Source: UBA6522 sp965205045
GTDB lineage: Bacteria; Pseudomonadota; Gammaproteobacteria; Steroidobacterales; Rariloculaceae
Assembly: GCA_965205045.1 (NCBI GenBank)
Contig: OZ242031.1
Coordinates: 3,348,001 to 3,412,000 of the forward strand
DNA length: 64,000 bases
Direction: 5' to 3'
Below the pieces are notes generated by a model. It was not told the origin of the DNA, did no database searches, and saw only the letters and a program-made list of their open reading frames with translations. This document shows positions 15,282-24,881 of this stretch, piece after piece. The stretch's first letter is position 1. Every line of letters begins with the position of its first letter. A program made the position numbers and the translations under genes.

Positions 15282-18167
15282 ATGAATATTGAATCTCGAA
15301 GTAGATTGGCCAGATTATCTGCGGTCGGCTTGTTGTGCGCTGCTGTGGCGTGCCCTTTACCGACATTTGCGCAGACCGACAATGCAGACGGGGTACTTCA
15401 GACGCTTGAAGAAGTCGTCGTTACCGGACGCAAGCGTGAGGAGAGCCTACAGGAAATTCCGGTAGCCATATCGGTGCTGGGGTCCGATATGATTGCCGAG
15501 CTCAACGTCCTTAGACAGGATGATCTGGCCGCATTGGTACCTGGATATTTCTACAACCAGGGTGTTGGCCTGAATGAGGACCGTACTGCTGCGCTTCCGA
15601 GTATTCGCGGTATCGGCTCGACAGAACTTGCCACAAATCGGTCCAAGGTCGCTTCCTTTGTAGATGGCATGCCTATTCTGGGTTCGGTTGGCGCCATCAA
15701 TATCGGCGGTGCGACGCAGGTAGAGGTATACAGCGGCCCGCAGAGCGCGGCTTTTGGTCGTTCTACGTTTGCCGGTGCGATCAACTACGTAACCCGTGAT
15801 CCAGGCGAAGAACTCAACGGCACTATCGGGATGAACTACAGCAATGAAGGCACCCGCATCGTCAACGGTTCTGTTGGAGGCCCGATTACAGACACGCTTG
15901 GTTTCCAGTTAGGCGCAAGCATAGAAGACTCGGCGTCTCCGGATACTCCACTGTATTCGTACACTGACGGCGTAGAGGCAATTACAGAAACGGGTGAGAA
16001 CCTTTCAGCTCGTCTGGTCTTTGATCCCAATAACCAGTTCAAGGCCAAACTTACCTTTGCTCGCGATACAACGGACGATGGTCCTCGCGCGGATTTTTAC
16101 GCGGCGCCGGAGGACGCTTTTAACTGCTATAGCTCCGGCAATCTATATGCTTTCTACAGCGGCATGGGCCCAATGACGAACGTTGGCTGGGACGGACCCT
16201 GGGAATGTAAACTCGAAGTCCATCCCGAAACGGTCCTGGAGCAGTTAAACGACTATTTCCGCTATTTTAACGCCAATCCGGATGTTTTGACCTCTATTGC
16301 TGACGACCTGAGAGCGCAGGGCGCTGTGGACGGCCACCTGGGTTTAACCGTAGAAGAACAGGCCGCGATTATTTACGACGGCTACTCCGTCCATCACGGC
16401 CAGTCGGGTTCGGAAAGCGAGCGCGATCGCATCATGGCGCAGTTTGATTATGTGATGGACAATGGCAGCGGTTGGCAGCTTTCGTTTATGCGCAGCGAAG
16501 AAGATCTGTTTCGCGGGTATTCGCGAGTTGCTGAGCAGGAAGTACAGCCCGTTTATTGGAACCCTGCCGGCGGATACTACGATCAATACGCAAATCTGGC
16601 TCACCTCACAAATCCGATGGCTATGCAGAACGGCCGCCGGGTGCCCGACAATGCACCGACCACCATTGAAGAAAACTACATGGAGGTTCGCTGGGCTTCA
16701 CCAGGGGAAGATAGACTTCGTTATGTCGTAGGTGCTGCTTACTATGACTATGAATATATTTTCACCGATTATGGAGCACCTGGTTACGTCAACTTGACCA
16801 GGGGAACTGCCGACTTGTTCGCGCAGCTGATCGATCCAAGTGAACTAACCAATAGCGGCGGTATTGTCGCGCCCACTACCATCGCATCTGAAGTGACGAC
16901 AAATACTGCGCTGTTCTTTAACGCATCTTATGATTTCACCGACACGCTAACCGGTTCAATCGAAGGACGTTATGCTTCTGATGACGTCGGGGCTGTGCTG
17001 GAGTCACCAGTGGAGGACACCCTCCGAGATTCAGTGAAGACGGATACCTTTACACCTCGTATTGCTCTGAACTGGACGCCGAATGACAACACAACCTACT
17101 ACGCCCAGTACTCTGTAGGCGTAAACCCGGCGGGAATCAATGCCAATATGCTGGATCCCCTCCTTCGGGCCACGCTGGACAACGGTGTATTCGTGGATGA
17201 CACCGTATATGGCGGCTCGGTAATGGGAAATGTTACTACCGTCAACTATGACTCATCCCGATATGCGAGCTTTGACGAAGAAGAGCTGACCAACTATGAG
17301 TTCGGGTTTAAAGGGACTGCGCTCGACGGACGACTGACTTATACCGGTGCTGTCTACTACATGGTGTGGGAAAACGCGCTGGAAAATATTGCGCTGGACT
17401 GGGATTACACCTATGCAGACGATGATCTTGCAGGCCTGTCGGTATTTGAAGCTGATGGTTCAGGTCCAACGGACGTCTATTATGTCCCGGAGACTGACGA
17501 CACGAGTATCAATCAGATACTGACCAATATCGGTAAGTCTGATACCCAGGGTGTCGAGTTGCAGATGACTTATTATATGGGCGACAACTGGACTATTTCC
17601 GGCAACGCCAGCTACATGCAACGGAAATTTACCGATTACTGTTCCGAGGATGACTATCTTGGCTTCGACGGATCGACGACCCATCCTGAACCGGGTGTGC
17701 ATGCCGGTTTAACAGAGGGTGTCAGTGCAGGTGGCAATCCATGCTGGATTCTGGATGGTCTGGCAGTTCCCGATCAGCCATCCTTCACGATGACCTTGTT
17801 ACCTACTTATCGCACCGAGTTTGCTAATGGAATGCGATTCAACGCCACTCTCATGCTGCGGCACATTGGCCAGCATTACAGAGACTTCGTAAATATCACG
17901 GAAACTCCAGCTGTCGACAGAGTCAATCTGCGGCTTGGGCTTTCGACGGAATCGTGGACCGGAACGCTCTATATCGACAATTTGCTGGATGACACAAATC
18001 TGACTCCCAGAGGTGTTACTTCCCAGGGGAGGTTCAATCAGCTGAATGCGCCGGCTGTTCTTCCTCCGCAATACTTGTTCCCGTTCATGGGCGCGACGAT
18101 GGCTTCGTTCAGGTTTAACCGGAATGTAGGCCGCACCGCCGGTATTCGGTTCAACTACAACTTCTAA
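15282..18167 (+). CDS. TonB-dependent outer-membrane receptor
   Basis: 961 residues. A signal peptide ends PTFAQ; the TonB-box-like start and plug begin LEEVVVTGRKREESLQEIP, with IRGIGS and VEVYSGPQSAAFGR in the plug. The barrel runs to a terminal phenylalanine (TAGIRFNYNF), as required for outer-membrane insertion. The sequence is clearly richer in A and T than its neighbours and its codon use differs, which suggests recent acquisition. ATG 15282 is preceded by GGGGAA; the in-frame ATG at 15270 overlaps that site. The ligand is unknown; the adjacent lectin-like pair hints at a glycan or glycoconjugate. A terminator follows directly. Confidence 0.9.
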   Translation: MNIESRSRLARLSAVGLLCAAVACPLPTFAQTDNADGVLQTLEEVVVTGRKREESLQEIPVAISVLGSDMIAELNVLRQDDLAALVPGYFYNQGVGLNEDRTAALPSIRGIGSTELATNRSKVASFVDGMPILGSVGAINIGGATQVEVYSGPQSAAFGRSTFAGAINYVTRDPGEELNGTIGMNYSNEGTRIVNGSVGGPITDTLGFQLGASIEDSASPDTPLYSYTDGVEAITETGENLSARLVFDPNNQFKAKLTFARDTTDDGPRADFYAAPEDAFNCYSSGNLYAFYSGMGPMTNVGWDGPWECKLEVHPETVLEQLNDYFRYFNANPDVLTSIADDLRAQGAVDGHLGLTVEEQAAIIYDGYSVHHGQSGSESERDRIMAQFDYVMDNGSGWQLSFMRSEEDLFRGYSRVAEQEVQPVYWNPAGGYYDQYANLAHLTNPMAMQNGRRVPDNAPTTIEENYMEVRWASPGEDRLRYVVGAAYYDYEYIFTDYGAPGYVNLTRGTADLFAQLIDPSELTNSGGIVAPTTIASEVTTNTALFFNASYDFTDTLTGSIEGRYASDDVGAVLESPVEDTLRDSVKTDTFTPRIALNWTPNDNTTYYAQYSVGVNPAGINANMLDPLLRATLDNGVFVDDTVYGGSVMGNVTTVNYDSSRYASFDEEELTNYEFGFKGTALDGRLTYTGAVYYMVWENALENIALDWDYTYADDDLAGLSVFEADGSGPTDVYYVPETDDTSINQILTNIGKSDTQGVELQMTYYMGDNWTISGNASYMQRKFTDYCSEDDYLGFDGSTTHPEPGVHAGLTEGVSAGGNPCWILDGLAVPDQPSFTMTLLPTYRTEFANGMRFNATLMLRHIGQHYRDFVNITETPAVDRVNLRLGLSTESWTGTLYIDNLLDDTNLTPRGVTSQGRFNQLNAPAVLPPQYLFPFMGATMASFRFNRNVGRTAGIRFNYNF

Positions 18168-18963
18168 GCACAGATCGAAACCTTCCAATCCCATCGACAG
18201 AAATGTCGATGGGGTTTTTGGTGGTGCGCCAGGCATGGCGAGCAGCGCCGTGACTGGCGCTGTTCCAGTACACGTGGTGCCGGTAGAGATTCTGCTCGAG
18301 CTGCTCCTCGGACGGCGCCGGCATCTCGCGAAACATGCGATTGAAGGAACCCCGGCCCTGCTGCCAGGAGCCGCCATCCGTACCCACTCCTACCGCATTC
18401 AGCGCAAGGCTGTTGGCGTAGGCGCCGCGATAACTGACCTGTGCGTAGAAGGGATTGTCGGGTGCCGCACGATCGAGTTCCTCAAGCGCAAATCCACCCT
18501 TCCGGTCGGAGAACTGGTCCACCGACCACCCACCCTGGACCATGAACCACTCGCCGGGCGAAAGACCGGCGGCGTGCTCCGAGATGATGGCCAGCGCCTC
18601 CTCGCGAGCATCCACGCCGTCGATTCGCGCCTGTTGATGCCAGCGCTGCGCAGTGCGGATGTAATGCACGTGATTGTCTATGAGCCCTGGAATGACGGTG
18701 CGGCCCTCAAGATCCATGATCTCCGTGTCCGGATCGGCCAGCGCGGCCATTTCGTCGTTGGTGCCGGTCGCGAGAATCCTGTCGCCGTCGAGTGCAATGG
18801 CCTCGACGATAGTGAAATCCTCGTCGACGGCGAGAATCCTGCCGTTGTTCAGGATTCGGTCCGGTGCCGTTACGGCCGCGGTTTCGGTGGTGCTCTCATC
18901 GGTGCCACACGAGGCCAGTGCCAGACAGCAGATCAAGCCAGCAACGGAAAGTGTCGATCTCAT
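18151..18963 (-). pseudogene. Amidohydrolase lipoprotein, N-terminal half only
   Basis: The N terminus is a lipoprotein signal (CLALASCG) and the frame then follows the amidohydrolase at 5620 closely: ILNNGRILAVDEDF, GLIDNHVHYIRTAQRW, GEWFMVQGGW and SEEQLEQNL. Homology ends at about 18283. The remaining residues are unrelated and run through the upstream receptor's terminator to a chance stop inside that gene. About 320 residues with the remaining metal ligands are missing, so the product would be inactive. Only the first pair of metal ligands (HVH) is present. Confidence 0.8.
18190..18219 (+). terminator. Rho-independent terminator of the TonB receptor gene
   Basis: A perfect 9-bp stem CCCATCGAC/GTCGATGGG with a six-base loop, followed by GTTTTT, 23 bases after the stop codon. 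Confidence 0.85.
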
Positions 18964-19157
18964 CTCTGTTCCCCCAACGAAAAAAGATCTCTGAAAGAGG
19001 CATGAACGGGAACAGTGTACGAATTAACGTTATGGTTCGTACAGGGTCCGGCGAATCACAATCCACTGCGCGAGCGCGGCTGCAGCCGACGAACGCGAAG
19101 AACGGCATCAGGAGGCCCCGCATGGAGTTGCGGGGGCCGCATGCCGGATTTAATTGG

Positions 19158-22100
19158 CTAGAAATCGTAGGCCAACTGGAGTCCAAGACGTCGCCCGTAC
19201 GGCGGCAACTGACTTCCGATGGAGCCCAGTTCGTTGTCTATTTCATTTGTGAGATTGTTGATGGACCCGGATACCCTGAACGTGTCCGCCACCGTCAGGA
19301 TGTAGTTCACATCCCAGGTCAGGGCTGCGTCGATCGTGTCCCCTGCAATGGTATCGACGGCGGAAATGTAGCGCGGTGTCAGGTTGACACTGTGCTGCCC
19401 ACGCCCACCGAAGCGCAGCCCCATCCGCAAGTTGGCGCGGATTTCAGGGGCGCGCGGAACAAACTGCACGCCGGTCTGGCCGACCGCATCGGTTGTTGGC
19501 CCACCGGCCTCCTCGGTGACTTCCAGGCCCAGGAGATAGGTCAGGGACGGCCGGGCAGTAAAGTACCCGATGGGCGTATCGGCTGCGTAATTCAGACTGA
19601 TATCCAGCGCGTCGGTGCTCAATCCCGCCAGGTTGAGGGACGTTCCGTAAACAGCGATCGGGTTGTTGGATACCGTCGGGTCATAGGAGGCGGTATCGAA
19701 GATGAAACAATCGCCATCGACGGGCACGATCCCATTGACCTCCGGATTGGTGGGAATAAGCTCCCAAATACCGGTGTTCGCTCCGGCGGGACTGGCGGGT
19801 GTGCCGAAGGCCTCCAGTTCCGTGAAGTGGCACTCCTCCTGTTGCAAGCGAGCGGTACCCGTCGCGACCCGGATCAAGTCTTCGAATTCGACGCTGATGT
19901 AATGCAGCGACAGGGTCAATTGATCGGCGCTGTCCATTCCGAAGAGATCGGACAACCGGATATCTGTTCCCACCGTCACGTTGGTTGCCGTCTGCGGCTG
20001 GATGTTGGGGTTGCCCACCTGGTAACTGTTTATCTGGTAGTTTGCCGGCCGGAAGTTGGTCGGGTTGCCCGGGTTCTGGGGGTCCGGGTTGCCCGTGATA
20101 CCGATACGCGGAATGTCGATGTCCTCGGTGAACATGAATCGACGTTCCTGGATCAGGATGTCTTCGGAGTGGATGATGGTGGGAGATCGGAACGAGGTTC
20201 CCCAGGAACCGCGAACGGTGATGGCATCGGTCGCGGCCCAGTTGATGCCGATTTTCGGGTCGAACGACTCGAATCCTACGCTGGACTCCTCCTGCCGGCC
20301 TGCCACCTGGATCGTCAGGGTATCGGTCGCCGGTAGCACCAGTTCAAAGAACATCGAGTCGTTGGTGATTTCACCGGCGATATCGGTCGCGCCGATTTCC
20401 TGCGCGGCCAGCGCCGCCTCGCTGGTGAAGTGACTTCGCCGCACGTCGATCGTATCGGAACGCTGCCCCACGCCAACGGCCACGCCAACAGGTCCGCCGG
20501 CCAGTTCGAATGGCAAGGTGCCGGAAAGAATGGCGGAGATATCCTCGAAATCGGATGTGAAAGTCGAGGTATCCGCAACGGTCATCCAGCGCTGCAGGGC
20601 GTCGGAATTTGCGAGACTCAGGGCTTCCGCGTTGGGTAGCGCGGCCGACATGGTGGGGTTCCAGTACTCGCATCCGGTCGATCCCGGAGCAATGCCCGGA
20701 TTGAGCTCGGCTGTGGGTGAACACTCGATGCCGCCGTACCCCATGAGCGCACGCCGGGCACGGTCCATGTGCATGCGGTTGAGGCTGTTCTCGACCGAGT
20801 TCTCCGCCAGGACGTAACCGATATCCAGGGTCCAGTCGTCGTTGATGGCCCATTCGAGATCGAACGCGCCGCGAATCTGCTCGAAGTTGTTGAACCCCTC
20901 AAGCGTTCTGTTGAAAGAAGCAAACGCCATTTCAGTTGGCGCAATGCCCGCGATTTGCTGAATCCGCGGTGGCCCTGCCGATTGGTCTGTGACGCTGGTC
21001 GGAATGACCAGCCCGTGGGCATCCACGTAGTACTGAATCGCGGGATGGTCCGTTGGCATGATCAATTGGCGGTCCAGGTCGGTAATGGTGCCGCCGCGAC
21101 GAATCCACTGGTCACCACGCAGGTAAGGATCGTAGTCGATCTGCCTGCGCGTGTTGTATCCGAACTCGGCGGTAAATCGCAGGTTATCGCTGAAGTCGTG
21201 GGTCACTGCGGTGAATACATTCATCTGATCGCGGTCGATCTGCGAGGTGAGATTGGTGTGTCCGTATTGGTACGGCTGGCAACGGGTACTGCCCTGCAGG
21301 GTCGGCACGGCACCGCGACCTGTACCGATCGTGTGGCCGCCGGCGGGAGTGATCATTTGCCCCACGCTGATCGGATCCAGTCCAAGCGCAGCGCTATCCC
21401 CGCAAAGCGGATCGGCGAAAGTACTGGATCGCGGCATGACGGCCCGCCCGCGACGGGCAAAGGCTATAGCGTAGGTGCCGTCAGCGCGCTGATAAACCGG
21501 AACATACGTATACATGCCGGTCTCAACCTGGTTGACCGGGTCGTTCCACCATTCGGGATATTCGCTTGGGTCGGTAAACGACAGAGCCTGCTCCGTCTCG
21601 TAGATATCGAGCCAGTCCGCGGTCCGGTATTCGGCCGCGATGATGGCGTGCGTATCGTCATTGCCGCCTCCGAATATCGCCGAGATCGTGCTGTCGGGGC
21701 TACCGATGGCGGACGCATGGGAAAGACTGCGAACCTGGACGCGCGCACCCTCGAACTGGTAGTCCGGCACCACGTTGACGACACCCGCGACCGCATCGGA
21801 GCCGTAAATGGCGGTTCCACCGTCGCTGAGTACCTGGATATTGCGCAGTGCGATGGCGGGCAGGGTCGAATTCAGGTCTACCGTTCGCCAGCCATCGTTC
21901 CGGTTGAAGGACGGGTACTCGATCGTACGCTTTCCATTGATCAGGACCAGCGTGTTCTGGCTGCCCAGTCCACGGAGATCGACGCTGGTCTGGCGATTTC
22001 CGCCATTGCGGATGGCGCCGTTATTGATGCTCTCCCGGTTCAGGTCCGGCACCGAATAATTGGAAGTCAGGTTTTCCTGGAGATAGGCAGTGACACTGTC

Positions 22101-22304
22101 CGCGGGACGCTCGAGAAGGTCCTCCGTGCCGATAACGGTGACCGGCGATACGGATGACTCCGTATCGAGCAGCCTGGAGCCGGTAACGATTACCTCTTCG
22201 ATCAAGGCATCGTCCTGGGCATGGGGCGCGCCCAACGGCATGATCAAGGCGCACAGAAGGACCAAAAAACCGGCGCTACACTTGTTTAACGTAACAGGGT
22301 ACAT
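19158..22304 (-). CDS. TonB-dependent outer-membrane receptor
   Basis: 1048 residues from ATG 22304, which has GCGGGGAAA upstream; the frame is open to 22400. Signal peptide ends GAPHAQ. The plug begins LIEEVIVTGSRLLDTESSVSP and contains VDLRGLGSQNTLVLINGKR and DGGTAIYGSDAVAGVVN, the pattern of large receptors of the type common in marine and sphingomonad-like bacteria. The barrel ends GRRLGLQLAYDF. It is divergent from the duplicated DUF6152 genes that start at 22531 and shares the intergenic region with them, so co-regulation is possible. The substrate is unknown. Confidence 0.9.
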   Translation of the reverse strand: MYPVTLNKCSAGFLVLLCALIMPLGAPHAQDDALIEEVIVTGSRLLDTESSVSPVTVIGTEDLLERPADSVTAYLQENLTSNYSVPDLNRESINNGAIRNGGNRQTSVDLRGLGSQNTLVLINGKRTIEYPSFNRNDGWRTVDLNSTLPAIALRNIQVLSDGGTAIYGSDAVAGVVNVVPDYQFEGARVQVRSLSHASAIGSPDSTISAIFGGGNDDTHAIIAAEYRTADWLDIYETEQALSFTDPSEYPEWWNDPVNQVETGMYTYVPVYQRADGTYAIAFARRGRAVMPRSSTFADPLCGDSAALGLDPISVGQMITPAGGHTIGTGRGAVPTLQGSTRCQPYQYGHTNLTSQIDRDQMNVFTAVTHDFSDNLRFTAEFGYNTRRQIDYDPYLRGDQWIRRGGTITDLDRQLIMPTDHPAIQYYVDAHGLVIPTSVTDQSAGPPRIQQIAGIAPTEMAFASFNRTLEGFNNFEQIRGAFDLEWAINDDWTLDIGYVLAENSVENSLNRMHMDRARRALMGYGGIECSPTAELNPGIAPGSTGCEYWNPTMSAALPNAEALSLANSDALQRWMTVADTSTFTSDFEDISAILSGTLPFELAGGPVGVAVGVGQRSDTIDVRRSHFTSEAALAAQEIGATDIAGEITNDSMFFELVLPATDTLTIQVAGRQEESSVGFESFDPKIGINWAATDAITVRGSWGTSFRSPTIIHSEDILIQERRFMFTEDIDIPRIGITGNPDPQNPGNPTNFRPANYQINSYQVGNPNIQPQTATNVTVGTDIRLSDLFGMDSADQLTLSLHYISVEFEDLIRVATGTARLQQEECHFTELEAFGTPASPAGANTGIWELIPTNPEVNGIVPVDGDCFIFDTASYDPTVSNNPIAVYGTSLNLAGLSTDALDISLNYAADTPIGYFTARPSLTYLLGLEVTEEAGGPTTDAVGQTGVQFVPRAPEIRANLRMGLRFGGRGQHSVNLTPRYISAVDTIAGDTIDAALTWDVNYILTVADTFRVSGSINNLTNEIDNELGSIGSQLPPYGRRLGLQLAYDF

Positions 22305-22401
22305 GGCATTTCCCCGCGTCAGAGAGGTACCAAGCATAGCCCCGATACAGACCAGGACGGGTTGAAATTCTTGCAAAATTGCGTGAAAAATCCGGTGCAC
22401 G

Positions 22402-22533
22402 GGCTTCGATACGCGGTTTTCGTACCTATTCTCAAAAAATTCAGGCCTTTTGGTTGTATCTTGGTCCTATAGTTGACGTTGGAGGCACGCGTTGGCACGC
22501 ATGTCTCCACACGTGGAGGGGATTTGCATCATG
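22402..22533 (+). repeat. Duplicated upstream region, copy 1
   Basis: Aligns without gaps to 23633-23764, each copy ending at the ATG of a DUF6152 gene. Shared blocks include TATAGTTGACGTTGGAGGC and CTCAAAAA. An inverted repeat CTCCAC-AC-GTGGAG (22505-22518) covers the ribosome binding site GTGGAGGGG. Confidence 0.75.
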
Positions 22534-23604
22534 CGTACATTTAGGACGGCTTTATTCACAATCCTGGTCATAGTCAGCCACCCGGGACTCGCCCATCACT
22601 CCCGGGCTAACTTCCAGCTCGACAATCTCGTTGAAGTGCGCGGCACGGTCACCGAGTTCAACTGGGGCAATCCGCACATCTACTGGCGGATGGATCTGGA
22701 GAACGGTGAGAACTGGCTGATCGAGGGCCATTCGGTTCCGGGCGTGAACCGCCTCGGCTGGTCTCGCGACACCATCCAGGTGGGAGACGAACTGCTGGTC
22801 GTGGCGTACCCCGATCAGAACACGGACCGCAATTTCGCCCTGGTCGAATACCTGGTATTGGCCGATGGCACGCCGCTGGCCGGATTCACGCCCAATGCCA
22901 TTCCTGCGGAATTGCGTGCCGATGGCGGCGCCGGCGCCCCTCTGCGCCAGGCACGCGGACGGGGACCCGGGGACCCGGGCGGGCCTTCCACGGATTTCTC
23001 CGGCAACTGGCGGGCCGACCTGCGCGGGGTCAATCTGCGCACCGGTGCGTTCTTCGACCCGCAGGCGGACATGCCGCTGACAGCGGCGGGCGAAGCCGTG
23101 ATGGCCGCGTATGACGAGGCCGAGAATCCGTGGTACGCGTGTGAGGACGCAGGGGGCCTTCCGCTCGGCGGCGGTCCGTACGGTACCCGAATCGACCGCC
23201 ACGCAGACCGGTTGGAATTCGCCAGCGAGTTGCGAACCTGGGGCAGCACCTACACCATCTGGCTCGACCCGGCGGCGGCGCCGGTGGATCAGCCGCCGAG
23301 TCCGTCAGGGCTGGCGATCGGACAGGCGCAGGGCGACACGATCGTCTTTGAAGTGACGAACTACGCCCCGACCAAGTGGGGGCTCGGCCGGGGACTCGAT
23401 TCCAGCGACCGGAAGCACGTCAGCGGCCGCATGGAACTGCAGTCAGACGGTACCGAAATCGAATACTCCTATGTCATTTCAGACCCGGTTTATCTGACAG
23501 AGTCCTTGACGCGCAGCGGCGTATTGCACAAGGAACCGGACCGTGAATTCGTGAACGTGCCGTGCGATCCCGAGATCAGCTCCCTGCACCTCTCCGCGGA
23601 ATAA
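22531..23604 (+). CDS. Fused DUF6152 exported protein (tandem copy 1)
   Basis: 357 residues from ATG 22531, chosen for GTGGAGGGG upstream. The signal peptide ends PGLA, directly before HHSRANF. The DUF6152 module has RGTVTEFNWGNPHIYWRMDL and GVNRLGWSRDTI. A Gly/Arg/Pro-rich linker (about residues 145-160) leads to the second module with DFSGNWRADLRGVNLR, a YACEDAGGLPLGG segment, KWGLGRGLDSSD and VPCDPEIS near the end. It shares most of its sequence with the next gene. Expected in the periplasm; function unknown. Confidence 0.82.
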   Translation: MRTFRTALFTILVIVSHPGLAHHSRANFQLDNLVEVRGTVTEFNWGNPHIYWRMDLENGENWLIEGHSVPGVNRLGWSRDTIQVGDELLVVAYPDQNTDRNFALVEYLVLADGTPLAGFTPNAIPAELRADGGAGAPLRQARGRGPGDPGGPSTDFSGNWRADLRGVNLRTGAFFDPQADMPLTAAGEAVMAAYDEAENPWYACEDAGGLPLGGGPYGTRIDRHADRLEFASELRTWGSTYTIWLDPAAAPVDQPPSPSGLAIGQAQGDTIVFEVTNYAPTKWGLGRGLDSSDRKHVSGRMELQSDGTEIEYSYVISDPVYLTESLTRSGVLHKEPDREFVNVPCDPEISSLHLSAE

Positions 23605-23632
23605 AAGAGACTGAATGCAAACGACCCGGACC

Positions 23633-23764
23633 GGCTTCGGTACACGGTTTTCATGCCAATTCTCAAAAATGTCAGGCCCAATAGTTGTTTCTTGCGCCTA
23701 TAGTTGACGTTGGAGGCGTGCATTTGCATCCATGTCTCTACATGTGTAGGGGATTCGCATCATG
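23633..23764 (+). repeat. Duplicated upstream region, copy 2
   Basis: Counterpart of 22402-22533. TATAGTTGACGTTGGAGGC is identical. The stem over the ribosome binding site reads CTCTAC-AT-GTGTAG, mostly still able to pair. Confidence 0.75.
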
Positions 23765-24835
23765 CGCATATATAGGACGACTTTATTCACAATCCTGGTC
23801 GTAGTCAGCCACTCGGGACTCGCTCACCACTCCCGGGCGAACTTCCAGCTCGACAATCTCGTGGAGATGCGCGGCACGGTCACCGAGTTCAACTGGGCCA
23901 ATCCCCACATTTACTGGCGAGTGGATCTGGAGAACGGTGAGAACTGGTTGATTGAAGGCCACTCCATTCCGGGCGTCGTGCGCCTCGGCTGGGCCCGCGA
24001 CTCCATCCAGGTGGGCGACGAAATGCTGATCGCGGCATTCCCCGACCAGAACACGGAGCGCAACTTCGCCCTGGTGGAGTACCTGGTCCTGGCCGACGGT
24101 ACACCGCTGGCCGGCTTCACCCCGAACGCCATTCCGGCGGAGTTGCGCACCGGCGGCGGCGGGGCAGGGGCGCCACCCGGGTCCGGCCGCGGCGGCAGCG
24201 CGGTCGACGCCGAGCCTTCCACCGATTTCTCCGGCAACTGGCGGGCCGACCTGAGCGGGGTCAATCTGCGCACCGGCGCGTTCTTCGACCCGCAGGCGGA
24301 CATGCCGCTGACAGCGGCGGGCGAGGCCGTCATGGCGGCGTATGACGAGTCGGAGAATCCCTCGTACCAGTGCGAGCAGGGCGGCCTGCCCATCGGCGGC
24401 GGTCCGTATGGCATCCGAATCGACCGCTACGATGATCGCCTCGCGATTGTCGGTGAACACACAAATGTCGGCGAAGAAAACGCGATCTGGCTGGATGCAT
24501 CCGCCGCTCCGCAGGATCAGCCGCCGAGCCGCCAGGGGCTGGCCATCGGCCGGACCGAGGACGATCGCACGATCACTTTTGAGGTCACGAACTACCTCGC
24601 CACGAAGTGGGGGCTCGGCCGGGGACTCGATTCCAGCGATCAGAAGAACGTCAGCGGCCGCCTGGAACTGCAGGCCGACGGTCTCGCCATCAACTATTCC
24701 TATGAAATTACGGATCCCGTATATCTGACGGAGCCGCTGACAAGCAACGGTGTCTTGCGCAAGGAACCGGACCGCGAGTTCGTGAACGAGCCGTGCGATC
24801 CCGAAATCAGCTCCATGCATCTCTCGGCGGAATAA
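23762..24835 (+). CDS. Fused DUF6152 exported protein (tandem copy 2)
   Basis: 357 residues, a close tandem paralog of the preceding gene, with the same HTILVVVSH-type leader. The predicted cleavage SGLA then HHSRANF is kept, as are NWANPHIYWRVDL, DFSGNWRADLSGVNLR and EPCDPEIS. The Gly-rich linker and the central part (residues about 215-260) have diverged most, so this may be where specificity differs. The ATG at 23762 follows GTGTAGGGG, a weaker site than in copy 1, which may lower expression. Confidence 0.82.
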   Translation: MRIYRTTLFTILVVVSHSGLAHHSRANFQLDNLVEMRGTVTEFNWANPHIYWRVDLENGENWLIEGHSIPGVVRLGWARDSIQVGDEMLIAAFPDQNTERNFALVEYLVLADGTPLAGFTPNAIPAELRTGGGGAGAPPGSGRGGSAVDAEPSTDFSGNWRADLSGVNLRTGAFFDPQADMPLTAAGEAVMAAYDESENPSYQCEQGGLPIGGGPYGIRIDRYDDRLAIVGEHTNVGEENAIWLDASAAPQDQPPSRQGLAIGRTEDDRTITFEVTNYLATKWGLGRGLDSSDQKNVSGRLELQADGLAINYSYEITDPVYLTEPLTSNGVLRKEPDREFVNEPCDPEISSMHLSAE

Positions 24836-24881
24836 GATGGGCCGGACGCTTGCAGAAATTGAATTACCAGGAGGCCAGGAG

